Shown: positions 55,901-63,425, counted from the first letter of the stretch. The stretch: 64,000 bases of DNA from Martelella alba (GCF_006516955.1 NZ_VHLG01000016.1:1-64000), one strand, 5' to 3'. Numbers and translations are program-made. Notes: generated from the sequence alone by a model not told the origin.

Positions 55901-56636
55901 CGATCAGCACGGCCGCGCCGCGCCGGACCTGCTCCGCATCGCCGACAATGAGGGTGCCAATCAGGTTCTGACCATGCTGATGGACAAAGACAACACTCAG
56001 CGCCTCACAACCCTCGGCCTCCTGCAGGACGGCAGGCTGACCGAGGCAGGACTTATGATCGCAGGAAAGGCTGGAAGCCGCGTCATCCTGAAACAGCTTC
56101 TGGATCCGAAGAACGAACAGCGTCTGCGCGCGATGAGGATGGTCGGACCGCAGGACAGTATCGACGCATGGCAGGCGAAGTTCTATCGGAAGCCCCGCAC
56201 GAGTCTCTTTCTGCATCTTGTGCTGAGCGAGCAATTTTCCGGATCCTTGCGGCGACGGGGTTTCGAACATGACGATGGAACCCGCAGTCAGGATTTGAAT
56301 ATGCTGAAGATGACGCGTGAGCCCGGCACCTGCCTTGCAATTCTCCTTGATCCGCGCAACGAGGACAAGCTGCAGCAGCACGGCTTTATCGATGCAAACG
56401 GCAGGATCACCGACAGGCTTTCCGACAAATTCGACGAAAACAGCGATCTGCATATTGAGCTTCAGGAAGTCTGTGACATGAAAAAAAGCAGCCCCTCACG
56501 TCGGCAGGAACGGCCCGCCCCATCGGCTGCCGGCGCTACCGGCACCTTCGAAATGGCGATCGTCGAGCCGGATGAGGATAGCAGCTTTGAAGCCGAAATC
56601 GCTGAACTTGAGGCGATCATAAGCGGCCGGATCTGA
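52986..56636 (+). CDS. TALE-like repeat protein, putative DNA-binding effector
   Basis: The 1216-residue protein has three parts. Residues 1-363 are Ala/Arg/Ser/Pro-rich and largely disordered, with basic clusters QKRARP (101-106) and AAKRARM (235-241). Residues 364-1017 are 16 tandem repeats of 41 residues (two of 40), each with a helix PDLIRIAS, a variable pair, then GANQLLTTLL and DPKNDQRLAALG. The IAS-x-x-G-x-x-Q-x-L-x-T core is that of TAL effector and Burkholderia Bat repeats, whose variable pair reads DNA bases. Degenerate repeats flank the block (about 313-363 and 1018-1053, and again near 1103-1139). The C-terminus has KKSSPSRRQERP (1166-1177) followed by an acidic tail (1188-1216, nine acidic residues). 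GGGGGA lies 7 bases before the ATG at 52986. No domain other than the repeats is recognised. DNA binding and export are inference. Confidence 0.75.
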   Translation: MPRLPQSSAPRHAASPASDTLSRDDVPRRVTRSASRTASVVSKAASVSSLFAGHDDDGRASMASRASSRSLNTPVVTRETAAIMPPPALIFAPGPSAAGAQKRARPHALAAPAPSLAGPRPAGGFDTGWQRFGGETGDEAMDVKMDVKHVLTPPDRSGNLAEALGRAITGLPDGTENGDWPAAGGYDDGFAADPDWVAVEAGPPRDVDHDAGFSAIGLTPLPDARLPESDGDARAAKRARMAWQMADDPAMAMKRLADLPFSVPADFFDRQTAKSRDLIRNQLKRLAGALEPGAGAPRLVSLGLLRPLEDGSLGLTMAMSAICKKSGARLTLQMLAGRGMEKNAIAAMDARLVRLGLTGQDGHATPDLIRIACNHGARKLLTTLLDPKNDARLAALGLLDEKGRAAPALVRLASSDGANQLLTTLIDPKNDARLTTLGLLDEKGRAAPALVRLASNEGANQLLTTLLNPRNDQRLAALGLLDQHGKAAPALIRIASASGVNQLLTTLLDPENGQRLTDLGLLDEAGRAAPDLIRIASNMGANQLLTTLLDPKNDRRLAALGLLDQHGWTGPALIRIASTDGANQVLKTLLDQKNGPRLKALGLLDQHGRATPVLIGIASTGGANQLLTTLLDPKNDHRLTALGLLDQHGRTVSDLLSIASGGAKQVLATLLDPKNDRRLTDLGLLDEDGKAAPALVRIASSHGANQLMTTLLDPKNGQPLATLGLLDEGGKAVPELIRIASNDGANQLLSTLLDPENRHRLAALGLLDEKGKAAPDLIRIAGNIGANQLLTTLLNPKNDQRLTALGLLNEQGRAGTDLIRIAGNRGANQLMTTLLDPKNGQPLAALGLLDQRGRAAPDLIRIADNHGGNQLLTTLLEPKNGRPLIDLGLLDEGGKAVPDLIRIASNDGANQVLITFLAAENGQRLAALGLLDQRGRAAPDLIRIAGNHGGNQLLTTLLAERNDQRLTVLGLLDQHGRAAPDLLRIADNEGANQVLTMLMDKDNTQRLTTLGLLQDGRLTEAGLMIAGKAGSRVILKQLLDPKNEQRLRAMRMVGPQDSIDAWQAKFYRKPRTSLFLHLVLSEQFSGSLRRRGFEHDDGTRSQDLNMLKMTREPGTCLAILLDPRNEDKLQQHGFIDANGRITDRLSDKFDENSDLHIELQEVCDMKKSSPSRRQERPAPSAAGATGTFEMAIVEPDEDSSFEAEIAELEAIISGRI
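54075..56036 (+). repeat. 16 tandem 123-bp coding repeats of the TALE-like gene
   Basis: The repeats are 123 bp each (120 bp in units 8 and 16) and highly similar in DNA as well as protein. The variable pairs in order are NH, SD, NE, AS, NM, TD, TG, a shortened unit lacking one residue, SH, ND, NI, NR, NH, ND, NH and NE. They lie between the nearly invariant IAS/IAG/IAD and G-A-N-Q. The mirror-strand frame also stays open over much of the block, a by-product of the period being a multiple of three. Confidence 0.9.
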
Positions 56637-56721
56637 AATGGCTCTGATGATTTGGCCCGTCTATATGTTTGATCCCAGGCTTTGATGGCGCAATTTTCTC
56701 GTTGGAATGGAGGCAAGCACT

Positions 56722-56880
56722 ATGGGCCGGATATTACACGGCAACGCCATGGCGACAGAAGCAGTCCGTCGAGCAATACAAAATAGTCAAGAGCGCCTGA
56801 GAGCGCTTTCGAAGCGATACGGGATCAACCAGCTTCCAGGATTTCACCGCTCTTATTTTCTTAACCAGCGCGGGAAATGA
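56722..56880 (+). pseudogene. IS481-family transposase N-terminal remnant
   Basis: ATG at 56722 opens a 52-codon frame starting MGRILHGNAMATEAVRRAIQ and continuing through LRALSKRYGINQ. This is the N-terminal helix-turn-helix of IS481-type transposases (consensus MGQVLHG-A-TT-AVR-AIQ...RYGINQKTV). After GINQ the match is lost and a stop follows, so the transposase is truncated. It lies 85 bp after the TALE-like gene. Confidence 0.75.
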
Positions 56881-56897
56881 CCGGATCGCCCGGTCCC

Positions 56898-57893
56898 TTA
56901 CGCCACCGAGCCGCGCTCAATCAGATCGACCGGGATGAAGCGGTGGGTTGCCGCTGCACTGGCCGGTCCGGAAATGGCCGAAAGCGTTGCTTCGGTCAAT
57001 GCCGTGAGAGACTGGCTGATGGTCGTCAGTCGGTGGGATGACCAGGCCGAGATCGGCGCATCGTCAAAACCGATTACGGACAGATCGCCGGGAACCGACA
57101 GGCCGAGCTCGTGGCGGGCTGTATTCATCACGCCGAGCGCAATCTCATCGGTCACGCCGAAAATCCCGTCAATGCCCGGTTTTGACAACAGGCCGCGCGC
57201 GGCGGCAATCCCGGTTTCATAGCTGTTGCCGCCCCTGCTCCAGGCTGTGACGGGAATATCCGCAGTCTTCATGGTCTCGACAAAGGCGCGGGCGCGGGCA
57301 AGCTTGGCAGAGGTGCGCGAGGCGGAGAGGACGACGGCGACCTGCCGGCATCCGGCTACAATCAGCCGCTTTGCCGCAAGGCTGCCGCCCGCCGCCGAAT
57401 CCGCCTCGATCTGGTCGACCAGGCCGATATTGCCAGGCGCCGGGCGGTTGATCAGCACCAGCCTTGTGCCATTGACAGCGGCAAGACGCATCAGCCCATC
57501 GGGAACCGCGCCGGACAGCAGCACGACGGTTCGAACCCGGTATTCCAGCAGGCCGGACAGCGCGCCATCGACATCATCGCCAGCACCGGCCAGATTGAGC
57601 AGCATGCATTGGAGCCCATGTGCATTGAGCGCCGCCGTCAATGTGTCAACCTGCGCGGAAATATAGGGGTTGGAAAGATTGGCGCCGACAAGGCCGACCA
57701 GATCGGAACGGTCCTTGTGCAGCGTGCGCGCCAGCTGATTGACGCGATAACCAAGCTCTTCGGCCGCCTGCATCACCCGTGCGCGGGTTTTGGCGGAAAC
57801 GCTGGCGCCATCGGTGAAAGCGCGTGACACCGCCGAGCGTGACACACCGGCCCTGCGGGCCACATCCAGAGCCGAGACGAACTTACCCGCCAT
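56898..57893 (-). CDS. LacI-family transcriptional regulator
   Basis: The 331-residue protein has the LacI helix-turn-helix SALDVARRAGVSRSAVSRAF with the hinge NQLARTLHK. The effector domain contains LVGANLSNPYISAQVDTL and SVIGFDDAPISAWSSHRLTT. The ATG at 57893 overlaps the end of the phosphatase gene by 11 bases; upstream in-frame starts would lie inside that gene. It is the last gene of the minus-strand transport operon, whose promoter has a 16-bp palindrome that it may bind. Confidence 0.88.
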   Translation of the reverse strand: MAGKFVSALDVARRAGVSRSAVSRAFTDGASVSAKTRARVMQAAEELGYRVNQLARTLHKDRSDLVGLVGANLSNPYISAQVDTLTAALNAHGLQCMLLNLAGAGDDVDGALSGLLEYRVRTVVLLSGAVPDGLMRLAAVNGTRLVLINRPAPGNIGLVDQIEADSAAGGSLAAKRLIVAGCRQVAVVLSASRTSAKLARARAFVETMKTADIPVTAWSRGGNSYETGIAAARGLLSKPGIDGIFGVTDEIALGVMNTARHELGLSVPGDLSVIGFDDAPISAWSSHRLTTISQSLTALTEATLSAISGPASAAATHRFIPVDLIERGSVA

Positions 57894-58500
57894 GATCGGG
57901 CACCCCGCGCGGATCATTGCCAATCAGGCGGAGACGCTGCACCTCATCGGCGAGCGCCAGCATCGGCGGCAGCGGATAGCTGTCACCCAGCCCGCGCAGG
58001 CGACGCAGATGCTTCAGCGCTGCATCGAAACCGGCAAAATCCTCAGCCATGAAACGGGACAGCCAGAGTGCGATCAGCGCAACGGAGCGCGAGCGCCCGC
58101 CCCGGCAATGAACCAGAATATGACCCGGCCGATGCTTCGGATAATGCGGCTTTGCCGGCACATAGCCTCGCATCAGCCCTTCGATCAGATAAACCGCCGC
58201 CGCCATCAGGTGCACATCATTACCCGCCCCGTCGATCATGCCGATCTGATGGCGGCGGATATGAACGCCGTCTTGAAGCATCAATGGCCCCGGAAACATG
58301 TTGATCGAGACATTCAGCGTCTCGGTGATCCCGGCGGCAAACAGGCAAGCGGCATTCTCTGCGGCGGCAAGATTGCCGAGATAGAGTGTCTTGCCATGCG
58401 GGCCGACATTTTCGACCACGGGAAACAGCAGTGGTCGCGCATCCTCGCGGGCCTCGCTATCGGGCACCTGATCCGGCATTCCGAGCCGCTTTTGCACCAT
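57883..58500 (-). CDS. Dual-specificity/tyrosine phosphatase-like protein
   Basis: The 205-residue protein has the cysteine-phosphatase loop VHCRGGRSRS, with nucleophile C132 and R138 (C-x5-R), and an upstream YLGNLAAAENAACLFAAGIT segment as in DSP proteins. It would hydrolyse a phosphate ester. It follows the MBL-fold gene by 3 bases and overlaps the LacI gene. In this operon it could act on an imported phosphorylated compound rather than on protein tyrosine, an inference from context. Confidence 0.82.
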   Translation of the reverse strand: MVQKRLGMPDQVPDSEAREDARPLLFPVVENVGPHGKTLYLGNLAAAENAACLFAAGITETLNVSINMFPGPLMLQDGVHIRRHQIGMIDGAGNDVHLMAAAVYLIEGLMRGYVPAKPHYPKHRPGHILVHCRGGRSRSVALIALWLSRFMAEDFAGFDAALKHLRRLRGLGDSYPLPPMLALADEVQRLRLIGNDPRGVPDHGG

Positions 58501-58503
58501 GTT

Positions 58504-59529
58504 TCAGATCTCCGTTTCGCGTTCAAGCTTGAGGCGGGGGCCGAGGGCCGCACTCAACACCGGCGCCTCTCTCATATCGACAAAGGCTGGCAGCACGGTT
58601 TTCGCACCGCAATGATCGGCCAGCTTCAGGATATCGCGCCTGCGCGGATGAACATTCCACGCCATCCATCGTGCCGCCTTGTCAGCGATCAGCGCAAAGG
58701 CCGGAGAGGCCTTTGGCACATGGCTTGAGAATATGAAATGAAAGCCGCCGCGCGCAAGCAATTGCCCCGAAAGGCCGCTCTCCGCATTGGAGGCGGTGGC
58801 GATGATCACCTGATCGGGCCGTGCCCGTTTCGCATCGGTGGATGGTAGATTGCGGCCGGTGGCGGCAAGAAATTCGTCCGCAACGACGGCATCCAGCACG
58901 ACATCAAGCCCGCATCTTTCCATCGCCAGCGCCATATCGGCGCCGCGCCCGGCCGCCGGGCAGCACAAGACCGCACCTGATCGGGCAGCAGCGGCAATGT
59001 CATCAATCTGCTCGCTGAGCGATGTGTCACGATCGCCATAGGAGGCATCGATCAACAGCGTTGCAGCCGGTGGCGGCATGTCGAAAGGCATGCCGGGCGA
59101 TTCAAGGCTGATATCGCCGCTGTAGACAAAGCCACCACTTTCCGTTGGCAGATGGAACCAGACGCCGCCCGGCGCATGGCCACAGGCTCCGGTGGCAAGG
59201 TGAAGATCGCCGAGACGGAAGGTCCCGGCCTCCGGGATTTCGATCATCCGCGCAGGCCTGAAAGCCTCCGGCAGGAAGCCGAAAGTACGTTGCGTGGCGA
59301 AAACCGGCGGATTGCCGATCTCGCCAAGCCGCAAAAGCGAGCCGGCATGATCGATATGGGCATGGCTTAGCAGCACCGCATCAATCCGGCCAAGGCCTGC
59401 AAGATCGGGATGCTCGCCGGGCTCCAGCCCGTCGCCGCAATCCAGGAGAATGCGCTGGCCGTCACTTTCCACCAGAAAGACGGCGGCACTCTTGCGGTTC
59501 AAACCGCTGATCACTGTCAGTCGTGCCAA
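58504..59529 (-). CDS. MBL-fold metallo-hydrolase, beta-CASP-like
   Basis: The 341-residue protein has SHAHIDHAG, the H56-x-H58-x-D60-H61 metal motif of the metallo-beta-lactamase fold, plus GACGHAPGGVW and YSGDISLESP for further ligands. The C-terminal part (IIATASNAESGLSGQL, IFSSHVPKASP, WNVHPRRRDI) resembles beta-CASP RNA/DNA-processing hydrolases. The first codon is TTG at 59529, within the end of the permease gene and 7 bases after AGGGTG. Substrate unknown. Confidence 0.78.
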   Translation of the reverse strand: MARLTVISGLNRKSAAVFLVESDGQRILLDCGDGLEPGEHPDLAGLGRIDAVLLSHAHIDHAGSLLRLGEIGNPPVFATQRTFGFLPEAFRPARMIEIPEAGTFRLGDLHLATGACGHAPGGVWFHLPTESGGFVYSGDISLESPGMPFDMPPPAATLLIDASYGDRDTSLSEQIDDIAAAARSGAVLCCPAAGRGADMALAMERCGLDVVLDAVVADEFLAATGRNLPSTDAKRARPDQVIIATASNAESGLSGQLLARGGFHFIFSSHVPKASPAFALIADKAARWMAWNVHPRRRDILKLADHCGAKTVLPAFVDMREAPVLSAALGPRLKLERETEI

Positions 59530-61259
59530 GGCAGAACACCCTGCGGCAGACGCCGCGCAAATGTGAGGCTGAGAAGCATCAGCGCCAGAATCACGAGTAC
59601 CATCAGGCAGCCGACGGCGGCGGCAAGCGTCGAGGATCCGGCCTCCTCCAGAAAGATGATCATCGGCCCGATGGTCTGCGCCCGTGAGGAGACCAGCAAC
59701 ACCGAGGTCTGGATTTCGTTGATCGCCGTCATGAACACCAAAATGGCCGAAGCGGCGGCGGCCGGTGCCAGAACGGGCAGGATGATATCCTTCAACCGGG
59801 CGAAAATGCTGGCCCCGACCACTTGCGCCGCCTCATCCAGTGCGCGTTCGACCTGGGCGAAGCCGCCGAGAATGGGCTGCAGCGACAGCGCCAGATAATT
59901 GGACAGATAGGCGGCGAGAATGACCCAGACCGTGCCGTAAAGGCTGATGCCAATGAACGGCAGCGGCTTCAGGAAGAACAGGATCATCGCCACGCCGATG
60001 ATGATGCCCGGCAGCGCATAGGCCAGCCTGGAGGCAAGATGCAAGAGCCGCGGCGCCGGCCCCTTGCGCCAGGCGAGAAAATAGCCGAGCGCCACCGATA
60101 CCGGAATCAGGATGGCAACCGAAATGGCAGTCAGCCACAGGCTGGTGAAAAAGGCCTTGCGGATACCCTGATGATGAAACAGCGCATTGGCGAAGTTCTC
60201 AAAGGTCAGCGTATCGGCATTGAGCGGCTGGCCATAGCCGCGCACCAGAGCGGAGCCTGCAAGGGCTGAAAGCGGCAGCGCCAGCGTGAAGAACAGATAG
60301 GCCCAGGCCAGCGCGGTGACCGGCAGGCGAAAGCGCCCGAGCGGAAAACGGATACACCGTGCCGCACCATCAACGCGCTGGTCACCGGCGCGGCCGAGAA
60401 AGGCGGCAATGGCCATGCCGGCAATGGTCAGCCCGGCCAGAAGCAGGGCCAGCAGCGCCATATCGTTGAGCGCCGAGGGACCATAGGAATTCAGTCGCTG
60501 GTAGATCAGCGTGATCAGCGTCGAAACGCGGGCGGGAATGCCAAGCATGGCCTGAATGCCGAAATTGCCGATCGAGGAGACGAAGGCGAGCGCCGCACCG
60601 GCAAAGATACCGCCACGGATCAGCGGCAGAACCACGGTCATCGTCGCCATCAGCGGCGAGGCGCCGACGGCGCGGGCGGCCTCGATCAGATTTCCCGGCA
60701 CACGGCGCAGATTGGCACGTACCGATAGAAATACCAGTGGCGCATTGTAAAGGCCGAGCAGCAGAATGATGCCGCCTTGAGAATAAAGCGGATGGCGCAT
60801 GCCGGGAGCAAGCGAAAGACCAAGCGCGCCCAGTACCGGGCTTGATGGCGAAAAGGCCTGGATCCAGGCAAGCGCGATCACCTGGGGCGGGATCATAAGC
60901 GGCAGAACGAAACCGAAAACCCAGGCCACCCGGCCCGGCATATCACTGATGCCGACGACAAGCGCGGCAAGCGTGCCGGCAAGGGTCGCCAGCGCCGTTG
61001 CGGCAATGGCAATGGTGACCGTGTTGATGGTCGCCGTCATCACACGGCGACCGCCAAGCACATCCGCTATGCGGGTGAGATCAAGGCCGGTATCGGTGAC
61101 CAGCGCAGCATAGACCAGACGGCCAAGCGGCAGGATCGACAATATGCCGACAAAGGCGACAAGCGCCAGCATCAGCGTTCGTTCATGCTTCACGAAGGCT
61201 TTCAAGCTGGCAAGCGTCCCGAAAGGACGCTCGCCGTTGATGGATGTGGTGAGGTCCAT
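59517..61259 (-). CDS. Fbp/Afu-type ABC transporter permease (two fused halves)
   Basis: The 580-residue membrane protein has two permease halves with two EAA loops, LIEAARAVGASPLMATMTVV and LDEAAQVVGASIFARLKDII. This is the double-length FbpB/AfuB permease pattern. It starts 6 bases after the binding-protein stop. It transports the ligand of the FbpA/AfuA-like protein, such as ferric iron, hexose phosphate or 2-aminoethylphosphonate. Confidence 0.88.
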   Translation of the reverse strand: MDLTTSINGERPFGTLASLKAFVKHERTLMLALVAFVGILSILPLGRLVYAALVTDTGLDLTRIADVLGGRRVMTATINTVTIAIAATALATLAGTLAALVVGISDMPGRVAWVFGFVLPLMIPPQVIALAWIQAFSPSSPVLGALGLSLAPGMRHPLYSQGGIILLLGLYNAPLVFLSVRANLRRVPGNLIEAARAVGASPLMATMTVVLPLIRGGIFAGAALAFVSSIGNFGIQAMLGIPARVSTLITLIYQRLNSYGPSALNDMALLALLLAGLTIAGMAIAAFLGRAGDQRVDGAARCIRFPLGRFRLPVTALAWAYLFFTLALPLSALAGSALVRGYGQPLNADTLTFENFANALFHHQGIRKAFFTSLWLTAISVAILIPVSVALGYFLAWRKGPAPRLLHLASRLAYALPGIIIGVAMILFFLKPLPFIGISLYGTVWVILAAYLSNYLALSLQPILGGFAQVERALDEAAQVVGASIFARLKDIILPVLAPAAAASAILVFMTAINEIQTSVLLVSSRAQTIGPMIIFLEEAGSSTLAAAVGCLMVLVILALMLLSLTFARRLPQGVLPWHD

Positions 61260-61265
61260 TCGATC

Positions 61266-62240
61266 TCAGAGCCCGAAGATCTCGGAGAACTTGGCCGTGA
61301 CCGCCTCGTTGTTCTTCACCGCCGCGTCGACATCATAGCCAAGCAGCTTCATCGAGGAGAGGTCGGGATAGCCTTCAGGACCGGCAACGCCGGGCATCAG
61401 CGGAATGTAACCCTGTTCGGCAACCAGTTCCTGGCCCTTTTCCGACAGCAGAAAATCGACAAATTTCTTGGCGGCCTCTGCATGTTCGGTGGTCTTCATG
61501 ATGGCCACCGGCTCGCCGATGAAGGAGACGCCATCCTTCGGCGCGATGTAATCGACCGGTGAACCATCCGCCTTTGCCTTCAACGCATTGGCATCGACGA
61601 TGATGGCATATTTCGCCATGCCGGAGGCAACCGCCTTGGTCGCCGGGCCATTGCCGCCTTCAGGCACGATATCAAGATTGTTCAGCCCCTCATAAAAGGC
61701 CCAGCCGATCGCCGGATCATTGATCAGGGCATGGAGGTGATTGAGTGCTGCACCGGAATAAAGCGGGCTCGGAACGGCGATCTGGCCGCGATTGTCTTCC
61801 TTCAGCAGGTCGTTCCAGCTTTCCACCGGTTCGGCATTTTCGGTGTTATAGGCAATGCCGGTGGTGATCGCCTTGGTGCCGAAAAAGGTCATGTCCTTGT
61901 CGTAGGTTGCCGGATCATAATCGCCGACCGGCGCGTCCGGATAGGCCATCAGCATGCCTTCAGCCTTCAGCGTGCCGAGATTGATCGGATCGGCGACGAG
62001 CAGAACATCGGCCTGAACCTGGCCGGCTTCCTGTTCCGCGCGCATGACATTCATCAGCGCCGACGTGCCATTGCGGGTCCAGTTGACCTTGATTTCGGGG
62101 TTCAGCGCTTCAAAAGCATCAACGGTCTGCTGCGCCACTTCCGGCGGCTGGCTGGTGTAAAGCGTGATGGTCTCTTCTGCATGGGCCGCCGAAAAGGCGA
62201 GCGTGGAGACGGCGGCAAGGGCAAGCATGCGGATCTGCAT
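61266..62240 (-). CDS. Fbp/Afu-type ABC transporter substrate-binding protein
   Basis: The 324-residue protein has a signal peptide ending SAAHA before EETITLYTSQPPEV. LYTSQPPEVAQQTVDAFEAL and WTRNGTSALMNVMRAEQEAG are typical of the FbpA/AfuA/PhnS group. The double-tyrosine iron motif of FbpA (Y-Y in the C-terminal half) is not evident, which argues against ferric iron and for a phosphorylated small molecule. That is tentative. Confidence 0.85.
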   Translation of the reverse strand: MQIRMLALAAVSTLAFSAAHAEETITLYTSQPPEVAQQTVDAFEALNPEIKVNWTRNGTSALMNVMRAEQEAGQVQADVLLVADPINLGTLKAEGMLMAYPDAPVGDYDPATYDKDMTFFGTKAITTGIAYNTENAEPVESWNDLLKEDNRGQIAVPSPLYSGAALNHLHALINDPAIGWAFYEGLNNLDIVPEGGNGPATKAVASGMAKYAIIVDANALKAKADGSPVDYIAPKDGVSFIGEPVAIMKTTEHAEAAKKFVDFLLSEKGQELVAEQGYIPLMPGVAGPEGYPDLSSMKLLGYDVDAAVKNNEAVTAKFSEIFGL

Positions 62241-62264
62241 GGGGAAATCCTCGAGTGAAATGAA

Positions 62265-63353
62265 CTAGAGCAGGACTTTGGCGGGTTGCGGGTCCTCAAG
62301 GACCCAGCCGTCGGTCAGCGTGACGGCTACGCGCTGCCCGGGCGAAAGCGAAGCCGGGGCAGGAACGTTCATGAAGAGCGTGGTATCAAGGTCGGGACCG
62401 GCGGCGAGTTCGACCCGCAGCGTCTCGCCGCGATAGGTCAGACGGCGGATCACCGCATCAATGCCTTCGGTCTCCGGGCAGAGCCTCAGATCTGCCGGGT
62501 GAAAGGCAATGCGCGCCTGCGCCGCGCCCCTCCGGCTGGCGCGGCAGCGCGCCATGACGGCCCGCCCGAAAAACATCGCCCGTGCATGGCCGTGGCCATC
62601 GGGTTGAAGCTGTTCGATATCGGCAATCTGGCCATCACCGATAAAACCGGCCACCATTTCATTGGCCGGTTCGCGATAGAGCTGCGACGGCGTGGCGAAC
62701 TGGGCAATCTGCCCCCTGTCCATCACCGCAACGCGATCGGCGAGCGCCAGCGCTTCGGCCTGATCATGGGTGATGTAGAACATGGTGGCGCCGCTCTCGC
62801 GGTGAAAGCGGGAAAATTCCGCCTCCATTTCGCCGCGCAGATGCACATCAAGATTGGCGAGCGGCTCATCCAGAAGCACGATGCCCGCCTCCATGGCAAG
62901 GCAGCGCGCCAGCGCCACCCTTTGCCGCTGGCCGCCGGAAAGGGCTGCCGGCCGACGCTCGGCAAAATCGGAAAGACCCACGGTCTCCAGCACCCGCGCG
63001 GTGCGCTGGTCACGATCCTTGCGGGAAAAACCCTTGATCTTCAGGCCATAGGAAACATTTCCGGCAACGCTCATATGCGGCCAGAGCGCGTAATTCTGGA
63101 AGACGACGCCAATGCCGCGTTCTTCCGGGGCGGCGTGCCGCCCCCTGCCCGAGACCAGCCGGTCACCAAGCCGGATCGCGCCATTGTCAATCGGTTCGAA
63201 ACCGGCAAGCGCGCGCAGAAGCGTGGTTTTGCCGCAGCCCGAGGGCCCCAGCACGGCAACAAAGGAACCCGCGGGGATCGAAAGCGAAATGCCGCGCAGA
63301 ACCCTTGTCGCTGCGAAGGCCTTTTCGACATTTTCGATTTCTATAGCGCTCAT
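62265..63353 (-). CDS. Fbp/Afu/Pot-type ABC transporter ATP-binding protein
   Basis: The 362-residue ATPase has Walker A GPSGCGKTT at residues 36-44, signature LSGGQRQRVALARCLAMEA, Walker B IVLLDEPLANLD and the H-loop ITHDQAEALALA. A C-terminal TOBE domain follows. It is the first gene of the operon on the minus strand; two palindromes precede it. The TAA just before its ATG closes any upstream frame. Confidence 0.9.
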   Translation of the reverse strand: MSAIEIENVEKAFAATRVLRGISLSIPAGSFVAVLGPSGCGKTTLLRALAGFEPIDNGAIRLGDRLVSGRGRHAAPEERGIGVVFQNYALWPHMSVAGNVSYGLKIKGFSRKDRDQRTARVLETVGLSDFAERRPAALSGGQRQRVALARCLAMEAGIVLLDEPLANLDVHLRGEMEAEFSRFHRESGATMFYITHDQAEALALADRVAVMDRGQIAQFATPSQLYREPANEMVAGFIGDGQIADIEQLQPDGHGHARAMFFGRAVMARCRASRRGAAQARIAFHPADLRLCPETEGIDAVIRRLTYRGETLRVELAAGPDLDTTLFMNVPAPASLSPGQRVAVTLTDGWVLEDPQPAKVLL

Positions 63354-63380
63354 CTCTTAACCCGAATTATCGATCCGCAT

Positions 63381-63393
63381 GGTCATCATGACC
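63381..63393. promoter_or_regulatory. Palindrome near start of Fbp-type operon
   Basis: GGTCAT-c-ATGACC is a perfect inverted repeat 28 bp before the ATPase start codon. It may be a second operator or a leader hairpin. Confidence 0.4.
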
Positions 63394-63409
63394 GAAGCAG
63401 GACCCGGTT

Positions 63410-63425
63410 TTGCACAGCTGTGCAA
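63410..63425. promoter_or_regulatory. 16-bp palindromic operator of Fbp-type operon
   Basis: TTGCACAGCTGTGCAA is a perfect 16-bp palindrome, 57 bp before the ATPase start codon. The size and symmetry suit a LacI-family regulator; the LacI gene at the end of the same operon (56898-57893) is the likely binder. Confidence 0.65.

Noticed and set aside
54075-56036. Regular repeats considered as a CRISPR array.
   Set aside because: The units are 120-123 bp, contiguous, coding in one frame and without spacers.
54753-56453. A 566-codon minus-strand open frame with repeated sequence opposite the TALE-like gene.
   Set aside because: It mirrors the 123-bp repeats in another frame and has no ribosome-binding site. 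The plus strand has the coherent repeat fold, flanking domains and a good start.
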